Below are positions 55,559 to 64,000 of a stretch of 64,000 nucleotides of DNA, piece by piece. Under the pieces are notes generated by a model, which was not told the DNA's origin, made no database searches, and was given only the letters and a program-made list of their open reading frames with translations. This stretch comes from Micrococcus porci. GTDB taxonomy: Bacteria > Actinomycetota > Actinomycetes > Actinomycetales > Micrococcaceae. The stretch is from positions 2,480,001 to 2,544,000 of the forward strand of contig NZ_CP083691.1 in NCBI RefSeq assembly GCF_020097155.1. The letters run 5' to 3'. Made by a program: the position numbers and the translations under genes. Position 1 is the stretch's first letter; the number at the start of each line of letters is the position of its first letter.

Positions 55559-57346
55559 ATGCAGGTTCACAAGTACGACGTGGTGATCGTCGGCGCCGGC
55601 GGCGCGGGCATGCGCGCCGCCATCGAGTCGGGCCAGCGCGCCCGCACCGCGGTCCTCACCAAGATCTACCCGACCCGCTCCCACACCGGCGCGGCCCAGG
55701 GCGGCATGTGCGCCGCCCTCGCCAACGTCGAGGAGGACAACTGGGAGTGGCACACCTTCGACACCGTGAAGGGCGGCGACTACCTGGTGGACCAGGACGC
55801 CGCCGAGATCATGGCCAAGGAGGCCATCGACGCGGTCCTCGACCTCGAGAAGATGGGCCTGCCGTTCAACCGCACGCCCGAGGGCAAGATCGACCAGCGC
55901 CGCTTCGGCGGCCACACCCGTGACCACGGCAAGGCCCCCGTGCGCCGCGCGTGCTACGCCGCGGACCGCACCGGCCACATGATCCTCCAGACCCTCTACC
56001 AGAACTGCGTCAAGCACGACGTCGAGTTCTACAACGAGTTCTACGTGCTGGACCTGCTGCTGGTGGACGAGGACGCCACCCGCGAGGACGGGACCCCCTA
56101 CACGCAGAAGCGCGTGGCCGGCGTCGTCTCCTACGAGCTCGCCACCGGCGAGATCCACGTGTTCCAGGCCAAGGCCGTCATCTTCGCCACCGGCGGCGCG
56201 GGCAAGGTCTACAAGACCACCTCCAACGCCCACACCCTCACCGGCGACGGCATGGCGATCGCCTACCGCGCCGGCCTCCCGCTGGAGGACATGGAGTTCG
56301 TGCAGTTCCACCCGACCGGCCTGGCCGGCCTGGGCATCCTGCTCTCCGAGGCGGCCCGCGGCGAGGGCGGCATCCTCCGCAACGCCGAGGGCGAGCGCTT
56401 CATGGAGCGCTACGCGCCCACCATCAAGGACCTGGCCCCGCGCGACATCGTGGCCCGCTCCATGGCCGAGGAGGTCCGCCAGGGCCGCGGCGCCGGTCCG
56501 AACAAGGACTACGTGCTGCTCGACCTGACGCACCTGGAGCCCTCGCACATCGACGAGAAGCTCCCGGACATCACCGAGTTCGCCCGCACCTACCTGGGCG
56601 TCGAGCCCTACACGGAGCCGGTGCCGGTGTTCCCGACGTGCCACTACTTCATGGGCGGCATGCCGACCAACGTCAAGGCCGAGGTCCTCCAGGACAACGA
56701 CACCGTCGTCCCGGGCCTCTACGCCGCCGGCGAGGTCGCCTGCGTGTCCGTGCACGGCTCCAACCGCCTGGGCACCAACTCGCTGCTGGACATCAACGTG
56801 TTCGGCCGCCGCGCCGGCATCCACGCCGCCGAGTACGCCGCGCAGGCGGACTGGGTGGAGCTGCCCGAGGGCGGCGAGCTGCCGACCGTCCAGCACATCG
56901 AGAACCTGCGCTCCGCCACCGGCTCCGAGCGCGTCGCGGACATCCGCGCCGAGCTGCAGGAGTCCATGGACGCCGACATGCAGGTGTTCCGCGACGAGGA
57001 CTCGATCCGCCGCGCGCTGGCGAAGATCGAGGAGCTGCGCCACCGCTACGAGAACGTGTCCGTGCAGGACAAGGGCCACCGCTTCAACCTCGACCTGCTC
57101 GAGGGCATGGAGCTCGGCTACCTCCTGGACATCGCCGAGGCGATGACCCTGGCGGCCCTGGGCCGCAAGGAGTCCCGCGGCGGCCACTACCGCGAGGACT
57201 ACCCGAACCGCGACGACGCCAACTTCATGGCCCACACCATGATCTACCGCGACGAGACCGCGGAGATGGAGGGCGTGAAGGGCATCCGCTTCGAGACGAA
57301 GCCCGTCGTCGTCACCCGTTACCAGCCGATGGAGCGTAAGTACTGA
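55559..57346 (+). CDS. sdhA: Succinate dehydrogenase flavoprotein subunit
   Basis: 595 aa. Oxidises succinate to fumarate through covalently bound FAD. The FAD-binding start is YDVVIVGAGGAGMRAAIESG; the flavin-linking histidine is in TRSHTGAAQGGMCAAL. The substrate region includes EFVQFHPTGLAG, the catalytic arginine region RGEGGILRNAEGERFM and CVSVHGSNRLGTNSLLDINVFGRRAG. A 90-base gap follows sdhD, and the leader before the ATG has only agagagag as a weak ribosome-binding site. Confidence 0.97.
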   Translation: MQVHKYDVVIVGAGGAGMRAAIESGQRARTAVLTKIYPTRSHTGAAQGGMCAALANVEEDNWEWHTFDTVKGGDYLVDQDAAEIMAKEAIDAVLDLEKMGLPFNRTPEGKIDQRRFGGHTRDHGKAPVRRACYAADRTGHMILQTLYQNCVKHDVEFYNEFYVLDLLLVDEDATREDGTPYTQKRVAGVVSYELATGEIHVFQAKAVIFATGGAGKVYKTTSNAHTLTGDGMAIAYRAGLPLEDMEFVQFHPTGLAGLGILLSEAARGEGGILRNAEGERFMERYAPTIKDLAPRDIVARSMAEEVRQGRGAGPNKDYVLLDLTHLEPSHIDEKLPDITEFARTYLGVEPYTEPVPVFPTCHYFMGGMPTNVKAEVLQDNDTVVPGLYAAGEVACVSVHGSNRLGTNSLLDINVFGRRAGIHAAEYAAQADWVELPEGGELPTVQHIENLRSATGSERVADIRAELQESMDADMQVFRDEDSIRRALAKIEELRHRYENVSVQDKGHRFNLDLLEGMELGYLLDIAEAMTLAALGRKESRGGHYREDYPNRDDANFMAHTMIYRDETAEMEGVKGIRFETKPVVVTRYQPMERKY

Positions 57347-58140
57347 TGAGCCACGCAGCAACCGAGACCCAGGCCCCCGCGGCCCCGGCGCAGCAGACCC
57401 AGGGCCAGGACGGCGGCATGGGCGAGATCGAGTCCTTCGACATCACCCTCCGTGTGCGCCGGTTCCTCCCGGAGTCCTCCGAGGAGTCCTACTGGGACGA
57501 GTGGCGCCTCACCATGTTCGGCACCGACCGCGTGCTGGACGCCCTGCACAAGGTCAAGTGGGACCACGACGGCACCCTGTCGTTCCGCCGCTCCTGCGCC
57601 CACGGCGTGTGCGGCTCCGATGCCATGCGCATCAACGGCCGCAACCGCCTGGCCTGCAAGACCCTGCTGAAGGACCTGGACCTGTCCCAGCCCATCACGG
57701 TCGAGCCGATCAAGGGCCTGCCGGTGGAGAAGGACCTCATCGTGGACATGGAGCCCTTCTTCCAGTCCTACCGCGAGGTCATGCCGTTCCTGGTGGCCAA
57801 GGGCCACGAGCCCTCCAAGGAGCGCTACCAGTCCCAGGCCGACCGCGCCATCTACGACGACACCACCAAGTGCATCCTCTGCGCCGCGTGCACCTCGTCG
57901 TGCCCGGTCTTCTGGACGGACGGCCAGTACTTCGGCCCGGCCGCCATCGTCAACGCGCACCGCTTCATCTTCGACTCGCGCGACGACGCCGGCGACATGC
58001 GCCTGGAGATCCTGAACGACAAGGAGGGCGTGTGGCGCTGCCGCACCACCTTCAACTGCACCGAGGCGTGCCCCCGCGGCATCCAGGTGACCAAGGCGAT
58101 CGCCGAGGTCAAGCAGGCCATCCTGGCCCGCTCCTTCTGA
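57346..58140 (+). CDS. sdhB: Succinate dehydrogenase iron-sulfur subunit
   Basis: 264 aa. Carries three Fe-S clusters passing electrons from FAD to quinone. The 2Fe-2S ligands are in RRSCAHGVCGSDAMRINGRNRLACKTL. The 4Fe-4S and 3Fe-4S sites are in KCILCAACTSSCPVFW and TTFNCTEACPRGIQVTKAI. A ~25-residue Ala/Gln-rich start precedes IESFDITLRVRRFLPE. The ATG shares one base with the sdhA stop (TGATG). Confidence 0.97.
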   Translation: MSHAATETQAPAAPAQQTQGQDGGMGEIESFDITLRVRRFLPESSEESYWDEWRLTMFGTDRVLDALHKVKWDHDGTLSFRRSCAHGVCGSDAMRINGRNRLACKTLLKDLDLSQPITVEPIKGLPVEKDLIVDMEPFFQSYREVMPFLVAKGHEPSKERYQSQADRAIYDDTTKCILCAACTSSCPVFWTDGQYFGPAAIVNAHRFIFDSRDDAGDMRLEILNDKEGVWRCRTTFNCTEACPRGIQVTKAIAEVKQAILARSF

Positions 58141-58151
58141 GCCTCTGACGC

Positions 58152-58195
58152 ACGACGGCGGCCCGTCTCCCTCCGGGGAGGCGGGCCGCCGTCGT
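58152..58195 (+). terminator. Hairpin terminator after sdhB
   Basis: 14-bp outer arms (acgacggcggcccg and complement) and an inner ctcc/ggag pairing. It also serves the convergent gene ending at 58223. Confidence 0.8.
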
Positions 58196-58222
58196 CGTGC
58201 GGGCCGCCGGGCGCGGCACGGC

Positions 58223-58747
58223 TCAGCCGAGGAAGGCCTCGCGGACGGCCTTGGAATGCGCCGTGACCAGCCAGACCGCGCAGAACACCGCCATGGCGCC
58301 GACGGCGACCAGCACCGCCATCCCGGACGCGCCGCGGGCGGCCATGCGACCGCCGTCCACGGCCCAGAACACGGCGCTGAGCAGCCCGACGCCGGCCAGC
58401 GCGGTGCCCAGCCAGCGGGTGGCGCCCCACAGCCGCTGGGCACCCCAGACGAGCAGGGCGGCGGTCAGCAGCACGCCCACGGCGCCGAGGACGGCCCCGC
58501 CGGGCGGCGTGAGGAAGTCCTGGACCTGCTGCGCGCTCACCTCGTACTGGCCCCACGTGCGGGACTGCAGGACCTCGCGCGCGTAGCCCGGGTCCGACTG
58601 CAGCCCGAGGACGCCCGCCACGGCGGCGGCGCTCACGAGCCCCGTCCCGGCCGTCATGGCCTGGTAACGGCGGATCGGCCCACGCACGGCGGGGTCGTCC
58701 AGGCCGGAGGGACGGGCGGAGGCGGGGGCGACGTCGTCGGAGCGCAT
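58223..58747 (-). CDS. Integral membrane protein of unknown function
   Basis: 174 aa. Four predicted helices (near AGTGLVSAAAVAGVLGL, AVLGAVGVLLTAALLVW, LGTALAGVGLLSAVFW and MAVLVAVGAMAVFCAVWLV) after a 28-residue hydrophilic start. No motif recognised. Codon use is like its neighbours, so it looks native. Start ATG 58747; GATGAT precedes it by six bases, perhaps a leaderless start. Confidence 0.65.
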   Translation of the reverse strand: MRSDDVAPASARPSGLDDPAVRGPIRRYQAMTAGTGLVSAAAVAGVLGLQSDPGYAREVLQSRTWGQYEVSAQQVQDFLTPPGGAVLGAVGVLLTAALLVWGAQRLWGATRWLGTALAGVGLLSAVFWAVDGGRMAARGASGMAVLVAVGAMAVFCAVWLVTAHSKAVREAFLG

Positions 58748-58800
58748 GGACCCATCATCGCGCACGCCTCCCCCGGCCCGAGGACGCCGAGGATGACGCC

Positions 58801-58835
58801 GGCCCCCTCCCCCGTGCGAGGCGGGTGAGGGGGCC
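58801..58835 (-). terminator. Hairpin terminator after the gene ending at 58867
   Basis: Arms ggccccctc(ccc) / (ggg)tgagggggcc with a 9-nt loop. Confidence 0.65.
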
Positions 58836-58866
58836 GGGCGGGACGGGAGGGCGTCCGGGGTGCCGG

Positions 58867-59520
58867 TCAGGCGGCGGGCAGGCGGCCCTGCTTGGTGTAG
58901 GCGGCCACGTCCTTGTTGAACGCGTTGACCAGCCACAGCACGTTGACGGCGATGAACAGCACCGACAGCACCAGCGAGGCGATCATGACGCCGGCCGGGA
59001 AGCTGCCGAGGCTGAACAGGCCGAACACGGCGGACAGGGTGCCGAGGATCGCGAGGACGATGCCCAGGACACGGGCCCAGTTCTTCCCGGCGCGCAGGCC
59101 GAAGTACACCAGGGCGTACAGGCCCAGGGCGATCAGGAGCCCGACGACGGCGCCGATGCCGGCCATCGCGCTGAACATGCCGGCGTTCTGCATGGCCTGG
59201 TCGATCTGCTCGGCCGACATGCCCTGCGCCCGCAGCTGGTCACGGACCAGGGCGTCCTGGTCCACGAACAGGCCCGGGAGGGCGGAGAGCACGTAGACCA
59301 CGGCCGAGGCCAGGGTGAGCTTCAGGAGCGTGCGGAACTTGGCCGGCTCGGCGAGCGGGGCGCCGTACTGCAGACCCGGGGCGCCGTACGCCTGGGTGCC
59401 GAAGCGGGAGCCCTCGCCGGGCTGGCCGTACTGCGGGGCGGCCTGGCCGGGCTGGCCGTACTGGGGCGCCGGCTGGCCGCCCTGGGGGTTCTGCGGGTAG
59501 GGGGTGTTCTGGTCGGTCAT
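58867..59520 (-). CDS. Membrane protein with Pro/Gln/Gly/Tyr-rich N-terminus, unknown function
   Basis: 217 aa. The first ~55 residues repeat a PQYGQPGQ-type pattern. They are followed by about four helices (LTLASAVVYVLSALPGLFV, GIGAVVGLLIALGLYALVYF, VLGIVLAILGTLSAVFGLF, then ASLVLSVLFIAVNVLWLV). An acidic external loop, FVDQDALVRDQLRAQG, lies between the first two. The design resembles many actinobacterial envelope proteins and the BI-1 protein in this window. Start ATG 59520 with ggaggga. Confidence 0.7.
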   Translation of the reverse strand: MTDQNTPYPQNPQGGQPAPQYGQPGQAAPQYGQPGEGSRFGTQAYGAPGLQYGAPLAEPAKFRTLLKLTLASAVVYVLSALPGLFVDQDALVRDQLRAQGMSAEQIDQAMQNAGMFSAMAGIGAVVGLLIALGLYALVYFGLRAGKNWARVLGIVLAILGTLSAVFGLFSLGSFPAGVMIASLVLSVLFIAVNVLWLVNAFNKDVAAYTKQGRLPAA

Positions 59521-59575
59521 GCTGAGTTCCCTCCGTGTGCGTGCGATGTGGGTGCGGGCGATGTGCGGTCCGTGC

Positions 59576-60865
59576 TCATTCGTGGCGCAGCGCCTCGATG
59601 GGATCCTTCCGGGCAGCACGCGCCGCGGGCAAGGTCCCGGCGACGAACGCGATCGCCACGATGAGCAGGACGATGAGCAGGAGCGCCAGGGGGTCCACCG
59701 CGTAGAGCACCAGGCCCGCGACGTCCTCGAGCGGCCCGCCGGTGGTGAGCCAGGCGTTCACGCCGACGCCCACCGCGACGCCCAGGCCGACGCCGAGCAG
59801 CGAGCCGAGCAGGCCGATCACGACGGCCTCCAGGGTGAACAGCCCGAAGATGCGGCCGGACGTCATGCCCAGGGCCTTCATCAGGCCGATCTCCCGGGTG
59901 CGCTCCTGGACGGCCATGAGCAGCGTGTTGATGATGCCGAAGCTGGCCGCCAGCAGGGCGATGAGCGCGAAGCCGTTGAGCACCCAGGTCACGGCGCTGA
60001 TGATGCCGCGGATGCTGCCGAGCTGGTCCTCGAGGGTCTGGGCCTGGTACCCCTGCTCGCTCAGGGCGGCCTTCACGGCCGCCTCGTTGCCGGGCATCCC
60101 CTCCACGATCGCCGTCGCCTGGAAGTAGGTGTTCCGCTGCTCCTCCGGCAGGCCCTCGGTCTGGATGTCGTGCAGGCCCTGCTCCAGGGCCGCGGAGGGC
60201 ACGGGGTTCGCGCCGACGCCGGAGGGCAGGCGCTCGGTCACGCCGACCACCTCGGCCTGCACGGTGCGCTCCTGCTGCAGCGGGGTCTTCGTGGTCAGGG
60301 TGACCTCCTGGCCGAGCACGTCCTCCGGGGCGGTGCCGCCCAGGGACTCGACCCACTCCGTCGGCACCGTCAGCTCCATGGCCCCGCCATCCGCGGCGGG
60401 CTCGCGGCCGGCCTTCACGGAGAGCTTGCCGATCTCGTAGGTGCCGCCCATCATGGGCACGCTCCAGCGGCGGCCGTCGGCGCCGCGCAGGTCCTGCACC
60501 TCCACGATCCGCACGGTCTCCACGCCCGTGACGTGCTCCGTGGCCCCGATGCGGTCCAGGTCCTCCTGGGTGAGCAGCGGCATGCCGTACATCTCGCCCG
60601 CGGCGGCGGAGTCCTCGTACTCGGTGGGCGCGCCGCCGGTCATGCCGGCCATCTGGTTCCCCGCGGGCTTGGAGACGGTCAGCTCGTCGGGTGCGCCGAA
60701 GCCGGCCACCATGTTGTCCACGTACTTGTTGATGCCGGCACCCAGGCCGGAGGTCAGGGTGAGGGTGAACGCTCCGATCATGATGGCGATCACCGTCAGG
60801 AACGTGCGCAGCTTGGCACGGGCGGTGTTGCCGAGGGCCGTGCGGATCAGGTCGGGGGCCTTCAT
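59576..60865 (-). CDS. ABC transporter permease, MacB/FtsX type
   Basis: 429 aa. One N-terminal helix (LTVIAIMIGAFTLTLTSGLGAGI), a ~230-residue extracytoplasmic (MacB_PCD-like) domain and three C-terminal helices of the FtsX family. The last part has the signature LLMAVQERTREIGLMKALGMTSG. The end, AGTLPAARAARKDPIEALRHE, is the classic MacB/LolC C-terminus. The ATG overlaps the ATPase stop as ATGA. Likely drives mechanotransmission or export of a peptide or lipoprotein; substrate unknown. Confidence 0.9.
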   Translation of the reverse strand: MKAPDLIRTALGNTARAKLRTFLTVIAIMIGAFTLTLTSGLGAGINKYVDNMVAGFGAPDELTVSKPAGNQMAGMTGGAPTEYEDSAAAGEMYGMPLLTQEDLDRIGATEHVTGVETVRIVEVQDLRGADGRRWSVPMMGGTYEIGKLSVKAGREPAADGGAMELTVPTEWVESLGGTAPEDVLGQEVTLTTKTPLQQERTVQAEVVGVTERLPSGVGANPVPSAALEQGLHDIQTEGLPEEQRNTYFQATAIVEGMPGNEAAVKAALSEQGYQAQTLEDQLGSIRGIISAVTWVLNGFALIALLAASFGIINTLLMAVQERTREIGLMKALGMTSGRIFGLFTLEAVVIGLLGSLLGVGLGVAVGVGVNAWLTTGGPLEDVAGLVLYAVDPLALLLIVLLIVAIAFVAGTLPAARAARKDPIEALRHE

Positions 60866-61632
60866 GCCCGGGCCCCCGTCCCGGCGGCGACGGCGCGCCC
60901 GGCGCCCTCGGCGGCCACGATCACGCCGTCCTGCATCACCAGGCGGCGGTCGCACTGGGCGGCGAGGTCGTCGTCGTGGGTGACGACGACGAGGGTGATC
61001 CCCTCGTCCCGGTGCAGGCCGAAGAGGATCTCCTCCACGGAGCGGGAGGTCGCCGAGTCCAGGTTGCCGGTGGGCTCGTCCGCGAACAGCACCGTGGGCC
61101 GGTTGATGAGGGCCCGGGCGATGCACACGCGCTGCTTCTGGCCGCCGGAGAGGTCGTTGGCGCGGTTCTTCGCCTTGTCCGCGATCTCCAGGCGCTCCAG
61201 CACCTCGCGCCCGCGGGCCTCGCGCTCGTGGCGGGGCACGCCGGCGATCTTCAGGGGCAGCACCACGTTCTCCAGCACGGTCTGGTCCGCGTTGAGGAAG
61301 AACTGCTGGAACACGAAGCCGAACCGCTCGTTGCGCAGGTGCGCCACCTCGGCGGCCTTGAGCTGGGACACCGGACGGCCGTCCATCGCCACGACGCCGG
61401 ACGTGGGCACATCGAGCAGGGCGAGCAGGTGCATGAGCGTGGACTTCCCGGAGCCGGACTTGCCGACGACGGCCACGGACTCGCCGCGGTGGATCTGCAG
61501 CGTGACGCCCTTGAGGGCGTCGAACCGCGAGGCCCCCCGGCCGTAGACCTTCACGAGGTTCTCCGTCTCGAGGACGGGCTCCTCTCCCCGGGACGCCTGC
61601 GTCTCCGGCGGATGGGTGTGGACGGTGGACAT
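60862..61632 (-). CDS. ABC transporter ATP-binding protein, MacB/LolD type
   Basis: 256 aa. Single nucleotide-binding domain: Walker A VVGKSGSGKSTLMHLLALLD, FVFQQFFLNADQTVLENV, signature LSGGQKQRVCIARAL and Walker B TVLFADEPTGNLDS, the last being typical of the LolD/MacB group. Partner of the downstream permease. ATG 61632 with a gaggga-like site a few bases upstream. Confidence 0.93.
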   Translation of the reverse strand: MSTVHTHPPETQASRGEEPVLETENLVKVYGRGASRFDALKGVTLQIHRGESVAVVGKSGSGKSTLMHLLALLDVPTSGVVAMDGRPVSQLKAAEVAHLRNERFGFVFQQFFLNADQTVLENVVLPLKIAGVPRHEREARGREVLERLEIADKAKNRANDLSGGQKQRVCIARALINRPTVLFADEPTGNLDSATSRSVEEILFGLHRDEGITLVVVTHDDDLAAQCDRRLVMQDGVIVAAEGAGRAVAAGTGARA

Positions 61633-61735
61633 GGGGGTGCCTCCCTCGCGTCGGCCGCGCCCGTCGCGCGGCAGCCGCGTCCATCTTCACACGGCCCCGG
61701 CACAGGCGCGTCAGACCCAGGTCGGACCCTGCGGG

Positions 61736-61772
61736 CCGCCCCGCTCCCCCGCAGGGCGGAGTCGGCCCGCGG
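61736..61772 (-). terminator. Possible hairpin after trpS
   Basis: ccgccccgc ... gcggggcgg inverted repeat with a long interior that can form a smaller hairpin, just past the trpS stop at 61780. Confidence 0.45.
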
Positions 61773-61779
61773 GGCGGGC

Positions 61780-62862
61780 TCAGCGCAGCGGGCGAAGGAA
61801 GCCGACCCTCGCGTAGACGTCCTCGAGCACGGGGGTGGCGACCTCGCGGGCCTTCGCCGCGCCGGCGGCGAGGATGCGGTCCAGCTCGGCCGGGTCGTCC
61901 AGCAGGCCCAGGGCGCGCTCGCGCACGGGCGCCAGGCGCTCCACGACGGCGTCCGCCACCGCCACCTTCAGGTGGCCGTACATCTTGCCCTCGAACTCGG
62001 CCTCGAGCTCCGGGATCGGACGGTCGCTCACCGCGGAGAGGATGGTCAGCAGGTTGGAGACGCCGGGCTTGGCCTCGCGGTCGAAGCGCACCTCGGTGCC
62101 GTCGTCGGTGACCGCGGACTTGATCTTCTTGGCGGTCTTCTTCGGCTCTTCGAGGATGTTGATGAGCCCGTTCGGGGACGCCGCGGACTTGGACATCTTC
62201 GACGTGGGATCCTGCAGGTCGTAGATGCGCGCGCCGGTCTCCGGGTAGAAGCCGGTGGGCACCACGAACGTCTCGCCGTAGCGATGGTTGAAGCGCTGGG
62301 CGAGGTCGCGGGTGAGCTCCACGTGCTGGCGCTGGTCGTCGCCCACGGGCACGCCGTGCGGCTGGTAGAGCAGGATGTCCGCGGCCATGAGCATGGGGTA
62401 CGCGAGCAGGCCGACGCCGGCCGCGTCCGCGCCCTGCTTGGCGGACTTGTCCTTGAACTGGGTCATGCGCATGGCCTCGCCCATGCCCGTCATGCAGGTC
62501 AGCACCCAGGCCAGCTGCGCATGCTCGGGGACCTGGGACTGGACGAACAGCGTGGAGCGCTCGGGGTCGATGCCGCCGGCGATGAACTGCGCGGCGGCCA
62601 CCCGGGTGCGCTCCGCGAGCGCGGCCGGGTCCTGCGGCACGGTGATGGCGTGCAGGTCGGGGATGAAGAAGAACGCCTCGAAGTCGGCCTGGGTGCGCTC
62701 CCAATTCACGAGGGCGCCGAGGTAGTTGCCCAGGTGGAGGGAGTCCGCCGAGGGCTGCATGCCGGAGAGCACGCGGTGCCGGGCGGACGCGCCGGCCAGG
62801 TGGGCGGTGGCGGCGGCGTCCTGGGCCAGGACGTCCTGGACGGAGTTCTTCTTCATGGTCAT
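61780..62862 (-). CDS. trpS: Tryptophanyl-tRNA synthetase
   Basis: 360 aa from ATG 62862 (358 from ATG 62856). Class Ic synthetase charging tRNA-Trp. The HIGH-type motif is in [15 protein letters not shown] and the KMSKS motif in [14 protein letters not shown]. Also seen are [30 protein letters not shown] and [19 protein letters not shown] 62862 has gagg at the better distance. No T-box or attenuator leader is visible in the 26 bases before it, which follow directly on xthA. Confidence 0.96.
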   Translation of the reverse strand: MTMKKNSVQDVLAQDAAATAHLAGASARHRVLSGMQPSADSLHLGNYLGALVNWERTQADFEAFFFIPDLHAITVPQDPAALAERTRVAAAQFIAGGIDPERSTLFVQSQVPEHAQLAWVLTCMTGMGEAMRMTQFKDKSAKQGADAAGVGLLAYPMLMAADILLYQPHGVPVGDDQRQHVELTRDLAQRFNHRYGETFVVPTGFYPETGARIYDLQDPTSKMSKSAASPNGLINILEEPKKTAKKIKSAVTDDGTEVRFDREAKPGVSNLLTILSAVSDRPIPELEAEFEGKMYGHLKVAVADAVVERLAPVRERALGLLDDPAELDRILAAGAAKAREVATPVLEDVYARVGFLRPLR

Positions 62863-62888
62863 CTCAGCCTCGGGTCTCTCCTGCACGG

Positions 62889-63812
62889 TCAGAACTGGTA
62901 GTCGACCACGAGCGGGGCGTGGTCGGAGAAGCGGGTCCCCCAGCTGGGGGCACGGTCGACCACGGCGGAGGTCGCCCTGGCGGCGAGCTCCGGCGTGGCC
63001 ATCTGATAGTCGATGCGCCAGCCGGCGTCGTTGTCGAACGCCTGCCCGCGCATGGACCACCACGTGTAGGGGCCGGGGACGTCCCCGGCGAGGGTGCGGT
63101 GCACGTCCACGTAGCCGAGCTCGCCGAAGAACCGGTCGAAGTAGGCGCGCTCCTCCGGAAGGAAGCCGGCCTTCTTGACGTTGCCCCGCCAGTTCTTGAT
63201 GTCCCGCTCGGTGTGGCCCACGTTGAGGTCGCCGGTGACCAGCACGTGGCGGCCGTCCGCCGCGAGCTCGGGCAGGCGGCGGACCATCTCGTCCAGGAGG
63301 CGGTACTTGTCCACCTGCTTGGGGGTGTCCACCCCGCCGGTGTGCACGTACGCGGACACCACGGTCAGCAGGGAGCCGTCCGGCAGGCGGACGTCGGCCT
63401 CGATCCACCGGCCCGCGTCCGCCGCGTGGTCCTCAGCACCGCCGATGCCGGTGCGGACGTCCTCGAACGGGAACCGGGACGCCACGGCGACGCCGGCACG
63501 GCCCTTCGAGGCGGCCTCCACGTCCGCCACGTGCACCTCGTCCCAGGCGTCGCCCACGACGTCGCGGACCAGGGCGTGGGCGATCTCCTGCGGGGCGCGG
63601 ACCTCCTGGAGGGTGAGCACGTCCACGCCGCGGCCGGCGAACCAGCCGCCCATGCCCTTGCGGTGGGAGGCGCGGATGCCGTTCACGTTCACCGTGGCCA
63701 CGCGCAGGGCGCCCTCGGGCTTCGGGGCGCCGGCGTTGGCGTGCACCACCGGCTCGCCCGCGGCGGGCCCGGGGTGCTTCCCGGTGACCGGGTCCTTCTG
63801 GGGGACGGTCAT
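62889..63812 (-). CDS. xthA: Exodeoxyribonuclease III (AP endonuclease family)
   Basis: 307 aa. Mg-dependent 3'-5' exonuclease and AP endonuclease for base excision repair. Motifs: [26 protein letters not shown] (metal glutamate), VSAYVHTGG, the catalytic [16 protein letters not shown], and [11 protein letters not shown] (catalytic His) at the end. About 35 extra N-terminal residues precede the usual start. The ATG shares one base with the stop of the upstream gene (TGATG), and trpS follows 26 bases later, so the three form an operon. Confidence 0.94.
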   Translation of the reverse strand: MTVPQKDPVTGKHPGPAAGEPVVHANAGAPKPEGALRVATVNVNGIRASHRKGMGGWFAGRGVDVLTLQEVRAPQEIAHALVRDVVGDAWDEVHVADVEAASKGRAGVAVASRFPFEDVRTGIGGAEDHAADAGRWIEADVRLPDGSLLTVVSAYVHTGGVDTPKQVDKYRLLDEMVRRLPELAADGRHVLVTGDLNVGHTERDIKNWRGNVKKAGFLPEERAYFDRFFGELGYVDVHRTLAGDVPGPYTWWSMRGQAFDNDAGWRIDYQMATPELAARATSAVVDRAPSWGTRFSDHAPLVVDYQF

Positions 63813-64000
63813 CAGGAGACCACCGTCCCGGACACGGGGCCCTCGGCGTCGCGGGCGGACTCCTTGATCATGTCCCGGGCGTTCTGCGCGGTGATGGTGA
63901 TGGTCTCCAGGGCGCGGTCCACCATCTCGCGGTCCAGCGGGCCCTCCGCGTCCAGCTGCTGGGTGATCACGCGGGCCTGGACCTGGCAGATCTTGAAGGA
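63812..64000 (-). CDS. C-terminal end of an unrecognised protein (runs off the window)
   Basis: The last 62 codons and stop of a gene that begins beyond base 64000. The visible part is mostly helical and charged (VQARVITQQLDAEG, DREMVDRALETITITAQNAR) and ends GPVSGTVVS. The frame is supported by G/C third positions and by the TGATG junction with xthA. I do not recognise the family. Confidence 0.7.
   Translation of the reverse strand, partial: SFKICQVQARVITQQLDAEGPLDREMVDRALETITITAQNARDMIKESARDAEGPVSGTVVS

Noticed and set aside
62863..62888. T-box or attenuator before trpS
   Set aside because: Only 26 bases separate xthA from trpS, and no leader structure or tryptophan codons are present.

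Overview
The window reads as a chromosomal segment of a very GC-rich actinobacterium, most like Micrococcus luteus or a close relative. The evidence is the extreme G/C bias at third codon positions, many GTG starts, Rv-type gene families (WhiB2, Mca, DUF3499, DUF4245, DUF4307, TIGR03089), an actinobacterial-type SahH, PMT protein mannosylation, type II NADH dehydrogenase and sdhCDAB. Species assignment is inference. I see no insertion sequence, prophage, CRISPR array or integrase; essentially all of it is dense housekeeping sequence, with no gene-free stretch over 310 bases. The longest, 23746-24052, holds a small RNA.

Layout. 1-8.6 kb: end of an ABC transporter, TatD-type hydrolase, succinate-semialdehyde dehydrogenase, rsmI divergent from the O-mannosyltransferase pmt, an acyl-CoA synthetase and an old yellow enzyme. 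8.6-19.1 kb: a DUF1461 membrane protein, ahcY, DUF3499 divergent from an Rv3259-like protein, whiB2, TIGR03089, gtrA, then purK-purE-LCP and manA. 19.2-31.4 kb: glpX, DUF4245-carbonic anhydrase, fumC, prepilin peptidase, a structured sRNA with its own promoter and terminator, phoH, rhomboid, a short-chain-type cis-prenyltransferase, a hemolysin III homologue, mca and its neighbours, greA and a GPP34 protein. 31.4-42.4 kb: a translationally coupled galM-AI2E-ilvA operon, a BI-1 protein, an odd tRNA, ndh, a fused DUF501-Ppx protein, ftsB, eno and mazG. 42.4-53.2 kb: a nucleoside uptake and salvage cluster (bmp lipoprotein, ABC ATPase, two permeases, cdd, deoA, DedA, add) plus an M20 amidohydrolase. 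53.2-64 kb: manC, sdhCDAB, two small membrane proteins, a MacB-like ABC pair, trpS, xthA and a truncated gene.

How they work together. manA and manC bracket GDP-mannose synthesis, which would feed PMT (via polyprenyl-phosphate-mannose) and mannolipids; the cis-prenyltransferase and LCP protein belong to the same envelope theme. fumC, sdhCDAB, ndh, eno, glpX and gabD are central carbon and respiratory genes. The BMP-type ABC importer brings in nucleosides that cdd, deoA and add degrade.

Regulation. About twenty genes have a TANNNT-like -10 hexamer (most often TAGGCT) ending 6-8 bases before the start codon with no Shine-Dalgarno sequence, the signature of leaderless mRNAs. Genes inside operons instead use ATGA/GTGA overlaps or GGAGG-like sites. 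Most gene ends carry long GC hairpins without a T-run; the sRNA terminator is the clear exception with TTTT.
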